The notes under the pieces were generated by a model that was not told the DNA's origin, ran no database searches, and saw only the letters and a program-made list of their open reading frames with translations. Shown piece by piece: positions 22,098-33,100 of a stretch of DNA of 64,000 nt. Within the stretch, counting starts at the first letter, position 1. The number at the start of each line of letters is the position of its first letter. This stretch comes from Pleurodeles waltl (lineage: Eukaryota > Chordata > Amphibia > Caudata > Salamandridae), in assembly GCF_031143425.1 (NCBI RefSeq), contig NC_090451.1, positions 665,164,575 to 665,228,574 of the forward strand, read 5' to 3'. The translations under genes were made by a program, and so were the position numbers.

Positions 22098-23284
22098 GAT
22101 GTTAGTAGTAGAAGAGGGGGCTGAAGTGGGACCAGCCTTACAAGGTGATTTTACAGGGAGAGAATAATCGAATTTCAGCGAAGCCTCTCCAAGACATTAT
22201 ACTTGTGGAGACATCTGGTTCCTCTCACACAAAAAACCCTGAGGCGTCCAGGCCTAGAGGACCCACACTAAGATGCTCTTTGGTCAACATTATCTGTTAA
22301 TAAGTATCACTCGAGGTAGACAACAGAATATTGGACAGACTTCTGTCTCCCAGGCAGTTATTAAGAGAGCAATGAAGAATTGCCATCTGTTTTCTGCCCC
22401 CTGCTCTCTCAGATCCCTCTTTTACCAGTCCAATACTTGGGGATACTGTATCAGCTACCATCTTCCCTTGAGACTCTCCACCGCTCAAAAAATCAACGAC
22501 ATGCTTTCTCCTTTATGACTCCAAAAAGAGGCGCCTTATTTCTTAATGGATTAGATTTCATTTTTGGGGAACATCTTGTGGAACTCAGTCTTCCGGATGT
22601 CAGCTTTTTGGCTGTCATCCTAATGCAAGCCAAAATTCAAGATAACAACTTAGAAAAGGAAAGAAAAGACATTTGGATAGGAGTTCAGAGTGGTGCTAGC
22701 GCACCCTCAGCCGTAAGCCGCACCTAGCTGGGCCGCTTCTGCGAACTGCAGGGCTCGACCTGGTGAGACGGCACTCCTTGATTCACTTCCCATGTCCCTT
22801 ACCCTCTCACTTGGGGGCATCCAAAGTCCTGGACGCTGCTTAAGGTTGCTTAAGATCAATTTATGTTTCTTTGCATTTGTGCTGTCCCCCTATGGGCCTC
22901 ACTCCCAGACAAACATGCCAGACCCGGGGGCAGAGGACAGCAAACAACAGTGAAGCGTGAGGGATCGTAGGGGAGGAAACACTTGAGAGGCCCCACAGTG
23001 CCAGGAGCTCCTTAGTCCCTGATCCCCTTGTTTCCCTTGTGCCCTACCCTCTCCACTCACTGCTTCAATACACTGGGGATACTTCAGACGTGATGCTGCT
23101 GGTGATGAGGAGAGGAGCGAGAGAGGGTAAAAAGGGGCAAGAGGACTAGCTTTCGCCACAGCGTGCAGAGTATGGTGTGGCCGCTCTCCAGGTTCCGCAC
23201 CGGAATGTTTTGCCTTAGTGTGAGTTTTGAGAGGTTTCCAGCCTTATCTGGTTGTATTACGTTTGTGTTAAAAACAGATAACAA

Positions 23285-24170
23285 ACTAAAAAATTACATT
23301 AAGGCACACACCTTGACATAAATATGAGACATTATTTTTCTTTTATAAGTAGTCCAAATGAAAAATGATGTTTATTTCACGTTAAATGTCCAATTCCATC
23401 GTCTTGTAACATTCCGATTCCAAAATCAAATTCCAGTTCTTTGATTCAATTCAGCCAACACATGTTTCGTCTTGGGAAGTGTCCCACTAATTTCATCAGG
23501 GCTGAAAAATTCATGTGGACAACCTTGTATTATTCTACAGTACTATAAGTAATCATATATGTTCCCACCACCAATCACAGTGTACGTGGAAACCAAACAT
23601 AAGAAAATGTTGTTGTTAATAAATGCTCATGTATCAGTGTACCTTGTCATATGTATAAATCCACTGGTCCATAGTAAGTCATCCTTGTGAACATCACTGT
23701 GGTTAACACATGTAAATATAAACCTCTACATAGAACAAGCTTATATAAATCCAGAATCTTATGCGTATGAACAAATTCAACAAAATATTCCCAGTAAAAT
23801 AAGTGTAGTTACAAAACGCTCATGCACACACATGTGAAACATGTATAAACCAAATGCCACCAATATAGATGTTAATCATAGGTGCTTATACAAAAACAGT
23901 AGCATCCTCATATCCAATGGGCAATACCTGTTTATTTTGTTATCCCAAAACACTATAAGAACTGAGTATCTCCCTTTCCTTAGTTCCTCATATCTCAGAG
24001 TTTATGCAAAATTACTGTCAAAATAAGTAAATGACCTTAATCCCTCGTTGAATAGGGCTTGAATAAACAGGTTGACCAACAAATATGAAAACTTACCCCA
24101 GATTTAATAACTGCCATAATCCACCATCAAAATCTGAATAATTAAGAAACTGTATCTGTAAGCAAACCCA
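23285..24170 (-). mobile_element. Penelope-like element, 3' terminal repeat
   Basis: Matches 32,030-32,390 in two blocks. The first (23,290-23,515) includes TATGAGACATTATTTTTC, TGATGTTTATTTC and TCGTCTTGGGAAGTGTCCC. The second (23,930-24,150) includes CCTTAGTTCCTCATAT and CCCAGATTTAATAACTGCC. The copy at 32 kb lacks the roughly 400 bp in between. Same-orientation repeats bracket a Penelope-like ORF at 29.8-31.9 kb, so they are read as the long terminal-type repeats of one element. A hammerhead-like core lies at 23,450-23,506. Confidence 0.62.
23450..23506 (-). ncRNA. Candidate hammerhead ribozyme in Penelope-like terminal repeat
   Basis: Minus strand: TTCAGCC, then CTGATGA, then a variable arm with a TGGGA/TCCCA hairpin, then GAAA, a very short stem III (AC...GT), U at the cleavage position, then GGCTGAA. 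Stem I (TTCAGCC/GGCTGAA) pairs perfectly over 7 bp and both invariant cores are intact. Weak point: the stem II bases touching the core do not pair cleanly, so activity is uncertain. Hammerheads are known in the terminal repeats of Penelope-like elements. Confidence 0.5.
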
Positions 24171-25300
24171 TGAAAATGCCATTATCCCACACACATGCCC
24201 AACATTGCTAATTTGTGTGTCACATATTAAACAAGATGCCTCCTAATAACACTCATAACGGAACGTTACTAATTTAACGGCATATCATCTAGCCACCAGC
24301 TACCTCCTGCAGAAATTAGCATAGCTCAACATTGATAACCACAACGTTCGCATATTAAAATCATATTATCTCTTCACAAACATCACTAATTGAATTTCTT
24401 AGTAACCTATCAAATAAAACAAAAAAACAGAAAACCCCATGCCATAATCTAGTAACTCACGATATTATCCTAAAATGTGTGCCTAAATGTGAACTCTTAT
24501 CCTCGGGGAGAAAGCGCCGCGAGTACGCTTCCATAATGCCGTTCTAGGGAATAGTCTCTCTTCGAATAGACCCACATATAAGGATACTAGACATAAACAT
24601 AAGACTAACTCCTCCATGCACCTATATCTTGAAATAAAACATCGCCGCCATCTTAGCCTAGTGACTGTGAAAACCCATACACTTAGGACCAATTTCACCC
24701 ACTATACGACAGTACATACATACCTGCTTGAATCCTGAATAATGACTATTTAGAAGAAAGAGTAATTACTTGTTACCCTATGCCAAGATTATCCAAAAAC
24801 AAACACTTATGAACTCTACTAATTTCATGCCTCCCAAGGTCCCCATATTTTAAATCAACCATAAAAAGCTACAAACTTAACTATCCTCCTCAAGATATCT
24901 TAATATTGCCTCCTAGTCCCAACAATATAATGAGGAAAAGTGAAAAGAAATGAATAACTACCTCCATAATTGCCTAAATTCACAAATACTGTTATGAGCC
25001 AACCACCTTCTCTGTTTCCCATTGGATATAGAGTATGTTATCTGTTAAAATTACATATTTAGTTGTTAACTTCAATAATCACTTAACTCCATGTGTGTGC
25101 ATAGAATTCATGAATATGAGTTCAAACTCATAGTTCATACTAGTACATAGGTCCAAACTTCAGACATTGAATTAATCATATTGCTGATATCTAGACTGCT
25201 GTGCACCACTACTATATAGTCAAAACCAATTAAAATAAACAATCTTATTTTCCCCCAAAAAAGCCCTTCCCCTTCCACCCCGACCCCCCGCTGGTCCCCC
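24171..25300. other. Probable Penelope-like terminal/untranslated remainder, not resolved
   Basis: AT-rich sequence between the terminal repeat and the low-complexity edge of the piggyBac-like element. A minus-strand frame at 24,698-24,483 has no recognisable domain. The RT domain expected here for the split Penelope element is not seen. Confidence 0.35.
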
Positions 25301-25301
25301 C

Positions 25302-25420
25302 AGTGACGTCTGATGACGTCAGCGTGCAAATGCACAATTACCCCTGATCCACACCCGGGGGGGGGGGGCAGAAAGTCTACTAGATGCCAGGGAATTAAAA
25401 TATATATATATATATTTGGG
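25302..25420 (+). repeat. Low-complexity edge: ACGTC repeats, G-run, (TA)n
   Basis: GTGACGTC and TGATGACGTCA (a perfect cAMP-response-type TGACGTCA at 25,314-25,321) are followed by an uninterrupted G-run (about 25,357-25,368) and a (TA)n tract (25,398-25,416). Probably part of the left end of the piggyBac-like element. Confidence 0.55.
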
Positions 25421-25599
25421 TGGTGGCTACCAACCAGTATGGGCCTGGTTATGCCCCCACCTCAACTGAAGGGGGTAACAGTCTTTCTGCTCTGCCCCGC
25501 ACTCTAAAACATCTTATCCCATAGCAAGCAAGAAGACATTTGATTATTTTGGATTTTAGTTTTACATTTGGGCCATGAGAGCTTGGCTAACTCTCAAAA

Positions 25600-25905
25600 T
25601 CGTCCCACTTGGAATGGTGATGGCTGCACTTTATGGACTTTGGGACGCTGCCATGTAGAAAAATCCACAAGACATTGACACATCTGAAAACTAAACATCT
25701 GGGTGATTCCAGGGTGGTGTGTTTCACATGCACCCGCACCATTTTTGTACCCACAATCCCCTGCAAACCTCCAACTTTGCTGGAAATCACTCATTTTCCC
25801 CACGTTTTTGTGATGGAACTTTCCGGAATCTGCAGGAATACACAAAATTCCTACCACCCAGCATTGTCTCATCTATACAGATAAAAATTCTGCTGCACTT
25901 GTCAG
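25600..25905 (-). repeat. Inverted copy of the 383-bp unit
   Basis: On the minus strand it reads AATGCTGGGTGGTAGGAA, GGTTTGCAGGGGATTGTGGG and GTTTAGTTTTCAGA. These correspond to ACGCTGGGTGGAAGGAA, GGTTTGCAAAGGATTCTGGG and GTCTAGTTTTCAAA of the direct units. It is more diverged than the direct copies are from one another. Confidence 0.65.
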
Positions 25906-25929
25906 CCTAAAAATGTTTTTTTGTACACT

Positions 25930-28720
25930 GCCCTTTTGGACCCCCTTTGGTTCCCCCTTATTATCGACATGTTTTTGGCTCTTCCCTTTCACAAGCACTT
26001 GGCCCACCTACACAAATGAGGTATCATTTTTACCGGGAGACTGCGGATAACATTGGGTGGTATGAAATGTGTCCCAGTGCGGTGATCCCACACAGAAATG
26101 TGGGAAAAATGAGATTTTTTAGCTAAATTTGAGGTTTGCTGAGGATTCTGGGTAAGAAAACATTGGGGGATCCACGCAAGTCACACCTCACTGGACTCCC
26201 TCGGGTGTCTAGTTTTCAGAAATGTCTGGGTTTGGTAGGTTTCCCTAGAAGGCTGCTGAGCCCAGGACCAAAAACGCAGGTGCCCCCGCAAAAACAGGTA
26301 GTTTTGTATTTGATAATTTTGATGTGTCCAGACAGTGTTTTGGGGCATTTCCTTTCGCGGGCAGTAGGCCCACCCACAAAAAGTGGGGTACCATTTTTAT
26401 CGGGAGACTTGGGGGAACGCTGGGTGGAAGGAAATTTGTGGCTGCTCTCTGATTCCAGAACTTTCTGTCACCGAAATGAGAGGAAAGGGTGTTTGTTTGG
26501 CCAAATTTTGAGGTTTGCAAAGGATTCTGGGTAACAGAACCTGGTCAGAGCCCCAAAAGTCACCCCATCTTGGATTCCCCTGGGGGTCTAGTTTTCAAAA
26601 CTGCGCAGGTTTGCTAGGTTTCCCTAGGTGCCGGCTGAGCTAGAGGCCAAAATCCACAGCTAGGTGCTTTGCAAAAAACAGCTCTGTTTTCTTTGTGAAA
26701 ATTTGATGTGTCCACGTTGTATTTTGGGGCTTTTCCTGTCGCTGGCGCTAGGCCTACCCCCACAAGTGAGGTACCATTTTTATCGGAAGACATGGGGGAA
26801 CGCTGGGTGGAAGGACATTTGTGGCTCCTCTCTGGTTCCAGAACTTTCTGTCACCGAAATGAGAGGAAAAAGTGTTTTTTTGGCCAAATGTTTAGGTTTG
26901 CAAAGGATTCTGGGTAACAGAACCTGGTCAGAGCCCCACAAGTCACCCCATCTTGGATTCCCCTAGGTGTCTAGTTTTCAAAACTGCGCAGGTTTGCTAG
27001 GTTTCCCTAGGTGCCGGCTAAGCTAGAGGCCAAAATCCCCTGCTAGGCACTTTGCAAAAAACAGCTCTGTTTTCTTTGTGAAAATGTGATTTGTCCATGT
27101 TGTGTTTTGGGGCAGTTCCTGTCGCAGGCACAAGGCCTACCTCCACAAGTGAGGTACCATTTTTATCTGGAGACTTAGGGGAACGCTGGGTGGAAGGACA
27201 TTTGTGGCTCCTCTCTGATTCCAGAACTTTCTGTCACCGAAATGAGAGGTAAAAGTGTTTTTTGGGCCAAATATTGAGGTTTGCAAAGGATTCTGGGTAA
27301 CAGAATCTGGTCAGAGCCCCACAAGTCACTCCATATTGGATTCCCCTAGGTGTCTAGTTTTCAAAACTGTGCAGGTTTGCTAGCTTTCCCTAGGTGCCGG
27401 CTGAGCTAGAGGCCAAAATCCACAGCTAGGCACTTTGCAAAAAACAGCTCTGTTTTCTTTGTGACAATGTGATGTGTCCACGTTGTGTTTTGGGGCTTTT
27501 CCTGTCGCGGGCGTTAGGCCTACCTCCGCAAGTGAGGTATCATTTTTATCGGGAGACTTGGGGGAACGCTGGGTGGAAGGAAATATGTGGCTCCTCTCTG
27601 ATTACACAACTTTCTGTCACTGAAATGAGAGGTAAAAGTGTTTTTTTGGCCACATTTTGAGGTTTGCAAAGGATTCTGGGTAACAGAATCTGGTCAGAGC
27701 ACCTCAAGTCACCCCATCTTGGATTCCCCTAGGTGTCTAGTTTTCAAAACTGCGCAGGTTTGCTAGGTTTCCCCAGGTGCCGGCTGAGCTAGAGGCCAAA
27801 ATCCACAGCTAGGTGCTTTGCAAAAAACAGCTCTGTTTTCTTTGGGAAAATGTGATGTGTCCATGTTGTGTTTTGGGGCAGTTCCTGTCGCAGGCACAAG
27901 GCCTACCACCACAAGTGAGGTACAATTTTTATCGGGAGACTTAGGGGAACGCTGGGTGGAAGGAAATTTGTGGCTCCTCTCTGATTCCAGAACTTTCTGT
28001 CACCGAAATGAGAGGTGGAGGTGTTTTTTTGGCCACATTTTGAGGTTTGCAAAGGATTCTGGGTAACAGAATCTGGTCAGAGCCCCACAAGTCACTCCAT
28101 ATTGGATTCCCCTAGGTGTCTAGTTTTCAAAACTGTGCAGGTTTGCTAGCTTTCCCTAGGTGCCGGCTGAGCTAGAGGCCAAAATCCACAGCTAGGCACT
28201 TTGCAAAAAACAGCTCTGTTTTCTTTGTGAAAATGTGATGTGTCCACGTTGTGTTTTGGGGCTTTTCCTGTCGCGGGGCGTTAGGCCTACCCCCGCAAGT
28301 GAGGTATCATTTTTATCGGGAGACTTGGGGGAACGCTGGGTGGAAGGAAATTTGTGTCTCCTCTCTGATTACAGAACTTTTTGTCACCGAAATGAGAGGT
28401 AAAAGTGTTTTTTTGGCCACATTTTGAGGTTTGCAAAGGATTCTGGGTAACAGAATCTGGTCAGAGCCCCACAAGTCACCCCATCTTGGATTCCCGTAGG
28501 TGTCTAGTTTTAAAAAATGCGCAGGTTTGCTAGGTTTCCCCAGGTGCCGGCTGAGCTAGAGGCCAAAATCCACAGCTAGGTGCTTTGCAAAAAACAGCTC
28601 TGTTTTCTTTGTGAAAATGTGATGTGTCCATGTTGTGTTTTGGGGCAGTTCCTGTCACGGGCGCTAGGCAAGTGAGGTACCATTTTTATTGGCAGACATG
28701 GGGGAACACAGAATAGAAAA
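25930..28720 (+). repeat. Tandem array, 383-bp unit, about 7 copies
   Basis: The segment CATTTTTATCGGGAGAC recurs at about 26,023, 26,391, 26,773, 27,157, 27,540, 27,923, 28,307 and 28,680, giving steps of 368, 382, 384, 383, 383, 384 and 373 bp. Middle copies are very similar and edge copies more diverged, as expected for unequal exchange. Reading frames in each unit (for example containing WVEGNLWLLS) are repeats of one another, lack consistent starts and stops, and are not genes. Confidence 0.92.
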
Positions 28721-29765
28721 ACAAGTGTTATTGCCCCTTGTCATTCTCTAAATGTTTTCCTTCAAATGTGAGACAGTGTGTAAAAAAGACGTCTATTTGA
28801 GAAATGTCCTGTGATTCACGTGGTAGTATGGGCACCCCGGAATTCAGAGATGTGCAAATAACCACTGCTTCTCAACACCTTATCTTGTGGCCATTTTGGA
28901 AATACAAAGGTTTTCTTGATACCTATTTTTCATTTTTTTATATTTCAGCAAATTAATTGCTGTATACCTGGTATAGAATGAATACCCATTGCAAGGTGCA
29001 GCTCATTTATTGGCTCTGGGTACCTAGGGTTCTCGATGAATCTACCAGCCCTATATATCCCCGTAACCAGAAGAGTCCAGCTGACGTAACGGTATATTGC
29101 TTTAAAAAATCTGACATTGCAGGAAAAAGTTAGAGTAAAACGTGGAGAAAAATGGCTGTTTTTTACCTCAATTTCAATATTCTTTTATTTGAGCTGTTAT
29201 TTTCTGTAGGAAACACTATTTTGTCTACTTTTCAGAAATGTTTAGCTTTCTGGGATCCAGCATTGGTTTCCCACCCATTTCTGTCACTAACTGGAAGGAG
29301 GCTGAAAGCACAAAAAATAGTAAAAATGGGGTATGCCCCAGTAAAATGTCAAAATTGTGTTGAAAATGGGGTTTTCTAATTCAAGTCTGCCTGTTCCTGA
29401 AAGCTGGGAAGATGGTGATTTTACCACCGCAAACCCTTTGTTGATGCCATTTTCAGGGGAAAAACCACGAGTCTTCTTCTGCAGCCCTTTTTTCCCATTT
29501 AAAAAAAAAAAAAATGAAAATTTTGCTGTATTTTGGCTAATTTCTTGTTCTCCTTCAGGGGAACCCACAAAGTCTGGGTACCTCTAGAATCCCTAGGATG
29601 TTGGAAAAAAAGGACGCAAAGTTGGCGTGGGTAGCTTATGTGAACAAAAAGGTATGAGGGCCTAAGTGCGAACTGCCCCAAATAGCCAAAAAAAGGCTCG
29701 GCACAGGAGGGGAAAAGGCCTGGCAGCGAAGGGGTTAATGCTTGCTGTCCCCCATGACTTAGGTT

Positions 29766-31860
29766 TTAACTAGGTCTCCTCATCTTACCTCTAGCCATAA
29801 GTGCATCTAGATCTCTACGTACCATCTTGTAAAATACATCGATGTTGTTATAACTTGCTACCCTCGGTGTCCAACATGATTTCTTCTTCAACCCACTAGT
29901 TACATTCAAATCTGGTGCTATGTTCAAGTCAGTCAAAACTTTCAATACAGTAGTTGGATCCTCCTCACAGTCTGTAATTGATAATAATGCCATAGTATCA
30001 TGTATGTCCTGAATTGATAAATTAATACGCTCCACCATTTGTACTGGTGATTTAGGGTCTTTGGGCCAGATGTACCATCACGGCCCATTGCGATTCGGTA
30101 ATAGCGATTTTTAAGAAATCGCTATTACCGACTCGCAAAGGGCCATGTATCACATTTGCGAATCGGTAATAGCGATTTATTAAAAATCGCAAATGCTATT
30201 ACCGAATCGCAAATTGCGATACCGGCCCCATTCGCAGCTATGGGCCTGTTGGCCCATAGCTGCGAATATTTTGCATTTCCAAAATTGTGATTTCTGAACC
30301 AGAAATCGCAATTTTGGAAATGCAAAAGGCCAGGGTGCTGGGGGCCTAAGGCCCCCTCTCCTGCACCCCAAAAACTTTCTTTTCAACATGTAAGGTACAC
30401 ACATGCCAAAAGGGCATGTGTGCTTTACATGTTGAAGTTAAAAATGCAGTTTACCTGCATTTTTAAATTTTGCACCAGGTTACCACCTGGTGCAAAAGCA
30501 TGGTATTTTGCAAGTGCAAAATGCCATTTTTGGAAAAATCGCAATTTGCGATTTATTCCAGAATAGCCTTGCAACCTGGAAATTGCAAATCTCAAATTGC
30601 GACTCGCAATTTCCAGGTCGCAACGCAAGAAATCGCTATTTTAGCGATTTCTTAGTTGTGGTCTGCGAATGCATTTCATGCATCGCAGACCACGGTTTTG
30701 CACTCGCAAACGGCCGATTTTGCCGTTTGCGAGTGCAAAATAATTTCCTACATCTGGCCTTTTATTCTGAACAGAGCATAATTTGAAATGTCTCTTTAAC
30801 TTAAGCTGTCTAACAAATTTGTAAAGAGCTATTTTTATTCTACATAAATCACCAATACGAGCTGGGCAAAAATTCAGACCCTTACTTAAAAGTGATATGT
30901 CTGGGGATAGAATCTTGTCCGATAAGTTAACCACATTAACCAATTCCTCTGAAAGAACCCCTACACTTTCTTGTTCCATGACCTTGTCTTCAACCCTCCT
31001 CTTTGCCTGGGAGTCTCCTCCTCTCTTACCCCTTCGGGTTTTCCTGTGCAGTCCCTTCTGATCTCGATTTTCTTGTTTGATTCTCAACATTTCCTGTAAA
31101 AAATGTACTCCTATTTGTAGGCAAGTTTTGATATGATGTTCCTTCCTCCCCATCAGTGTTACTATTGCTAGTTGGAGGAGCACTTAAAGAAGTCGAGTCC
31201 GAACTGACAGATGCTGTTGGATGAGTTTGTGTGGTATTCATCTGAATAGGATGATCCTATATTTTTAGAAAAAGTTAACACTGCCACTCAAATAATCCCT
31301 CTCATCCCTTTTAAATTGTCTTGCTTTCCTCTGTGTAATCTCATCCTGATAATTTGATAGCACATCATTCAATATTTTGTAATTCTTGTCTGTAGCCTCA
31401 GTTAACTTCAACTCCTTAATTTCCTTTTCCAATATAACAATCTCCACCTGTAATTTAGGTACTTTTCTATCTGCATTTTATATTTGGATATCCATCAATC
31501 TCATGGAGCTAGAGGTAAGTTCATTGTCCCATAATGTTAATAGATCTGCATCTAAATCATCATATGTGGGAAAGATTTGCGATCGCAAACCCCTCGGTAT
31601 TCTGTAAGTTTTCTATATTGTTTCAATGTAGCTGCATCCCACCATTTTGACATTTCACTCTTCTTGAGTTTTTCCACCCTTATAAATTTGTCTCTTAGGC
31701 CCTCTTTCCGTGTATGGTTTCCACTCCTAATGGCTACTTTTACAGTAATACCTTTATGCAAATTACTGAATAGTTCATCCGTTATCTTATCCCTATCCAT
31801 TATATTGCTGAACAGTGCTGAAAAAGCTACATGTGCCCGGAGCTGCCTCCCCATTGATAA
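29766..31860 (-). mobile_element. Penelope-like element, N-terminal half of ORF (broken)
   Basis: Minus-strand fragments in order follow the N-terminal region of Penelope-like proteins. The frame 31,854-31,552 has SEMSKWWDAATLKQY then a RG basic patch. The frame 31,447-31,265 ends in KRDERDYLSGSVNFF. The frame 31,183-30,770 has NLSDKILSPDISLLSKGLNF then CP. After the MITE, 30,038-29,766 has NIDVFYKMVRRDL, the segment before the RT. RT motifs themselves are missing: the frame ends where the piggyBac-like element begins. Stops and frameshifts are frequent. Confidence 0.68.
30063..30759. mobile_element. Foldback MITE inserted in the Penelope-like ORF (697 bp)
   Basis: Left end GGGCCAGATGTA and right end, reversed, AGGCCAGATGTAG. 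Inside are many inverted pairs built from GCGATT, GCTATTACC and TTTGCGAGTGCAAA; one perfect palindrome is at about 30,099-30,131. The flanking Penelope frame resumes on the other side, so the insertion is younger than the host element. The target duplication is at most 2-3 bp (TTT-like) and not certain. Confidence 0.75.
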
Positions 31861-32029
31861 AGAAAATCACCCAGAGGGTGTTTTTTAGGGGAAATTGGCA
31901 CTCACAGACACACGATCATTAGTAACAATAATTATAATTGTGATCCAAATCTCTTATGAGGCGGTGCTCTTAAGGGGGAACACACCCACAACCCCCAAAC
32001 ATTAACAATCAATGACTGTCAACAGCAGC

Positions 32030-32390
32030 AAAATTACTTTAAAGCACACGCCTAGACTTAAATATGAGACATTATTTTTCCTTTATAAGTAGGCATATGT
32101 AGAATGATGTTTATTTCGCGTTAAAAGTCCAATTCTACCATCTTGTAAAATTCAGATTCCAAAATCAAATTCCAGTTCTTCGTTTCAATTCAGTCCAACA
32201 CGTGTTTCGTCTTGGGAAGTGTCCCACTGCCTTCATCAGTGCTGTTTATTTTATAGTCCCAAAACAGTCTAAGAACCAAGTATCTCCCATTCCTTAGTTC
32301 CTCATATCGCCGAGTTTATGCAAATTTACCCAGATTTAATAACTGCCACAATCCACCGTCAAAATCTAAATTATAAGGAAACTATATGCG
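32030..32390 (-). mobile_element. Penelope-like element, 5' terminal repeat (internally deleted)
   Basis: A second copy of the 23.3-24.15 kb terminal sequence in the same orientation, about 85 percent similar by eye, but missing about 400 bp between the two conserved blocks. It lies just upstream (minus sense) of the Penelope-like ORF. Confidence 0.62.
32191..32244 (-). ncRNA. Second hammerhead-like core
   Basis: Minus strand: CTGATGA at 32,239-32,233 and GAAA at 32,208-32,205 with the same TGGGA...TCCCA arm, stem III ACACGTGT and downstream GGACTG. The stem I partner has decayed (CAGCA instead of CAGTCC), so this copy is probably inactive. Confidence 0.4.
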
Positions 32391-33100
32391 CACTATCCGT
32401 GAAATAAATAAAAATAAAAAAACTGCTCTAGTAGTTGATCGCAATGAAGGGTGCTATTCCCAAATTTCGGAGACAATTTCACAGTAGAACACAAAGCCAG
32501 AATGAATAATGGAATGCCAATGAACTTTCCCTCCTTTCTCCAGTCCGACAACCAAACTTCTCCAATGTGGAGAAATGTTCCAGGTAGTCTGAACTGCCAG
32601 GCATTTTTGTTGGAACTTGAATGTGGCCTGCGTGGTGTATCGTAGCATTCCGTTGCCATTGACGCTGCCCTATTTCATGAATGTCTGTGCTGTATTATAT
32701 GTTTTGCTCTACTGTCATGCTAGTCTAGAGGGTGCACAGAAGCCTAGGCCTGTCCCTTGACATGAGCAAGATCCTCCGCTTGTCTTGTGACCTAAAAGAG
32801 TTCACCTATAGTGTCCTCATTGACAAACAGTGAACTTCTGTCCCTGTTGTGGATTTAGCACATAGAGCAATGGTTGCAGCATACTGTGTTTTGTGAATCC
32901 TTGGTTGTGACTAGACCTTTCTATATCTGTTAGTGGAGTGGAAGGCCTACTGATCAGTTCAAGTTCCACTTCTATGCAGTTTCTGTGTTCCCCACAATGA
33001 CATTTTGCATCTATGTTGTGCATTTATGTTTATGTAGCACATGTGTGAGCAAGCCAGAGTAATAGAGCCTGTGGGATCCACTTTTGGTACACAGGATTAA
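32391..33100. other. No recognised gene or element
   Basis: Short overlapping frames on both strands near 32,450-32,650, none recognisable. Confidence 0.45.

Larger units (their letters stand above)
17631..23280 (-). mobile_element. Two-ORF non-LTR retrotransposon (jockey superfamily), dead copy
   Basis: Minus-strand order: GC-rich leader (about 22,690-22,790), ORF1 fragments (22,097-20,986), APE endonuclease (20,521-19,493), RT (19,541-18,058) and RT C terminus to about 17,640. The 3' end is cut off by the piggyBac-like fragment. The two ORFs and endonuclease-RT order fit a jockey-superfamily LINE; I cannot fix the clade (CR1/L2-like is likely). The 5' boundary near the Penelope-type terminal repeat at 23,285 is approximate. 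Confidence 0.8.
25430..29738 (-). mobile_element. piggyBac-like non-autonomous element with internal satellite
   Basis: The right terminus read on the minus strand starts TTAA (29,735-29,738) then CCCCTTCGCTGCCAGGCC, matching the 17,321 copy. Inside are a unique spacer (28,740-29,430), a 383-bp tandem array (25,930-28,720) and an inverted unit (25,600-25,905). The left terminus is not found: no facing TTAACCC occurs near 25.2-25.6 kb. There is no transposase. The element abuts and interrupts the Penelope-like ORF at 29,766. Confidence 0.55.

Noticed and set aside
25314..25321. Perfect TGACGTCA as a functional CRE
   Set aside because: It lies in the probable end of a transposon beside low-complexity tracts; no gene or start site nearby.
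26136..28066. Repeated frames with WVEGNLWLLSDSRTFCHRNE-like text
   Set aside because: They arise once per 383-bp satellite unit and lack conserved starts and ends.
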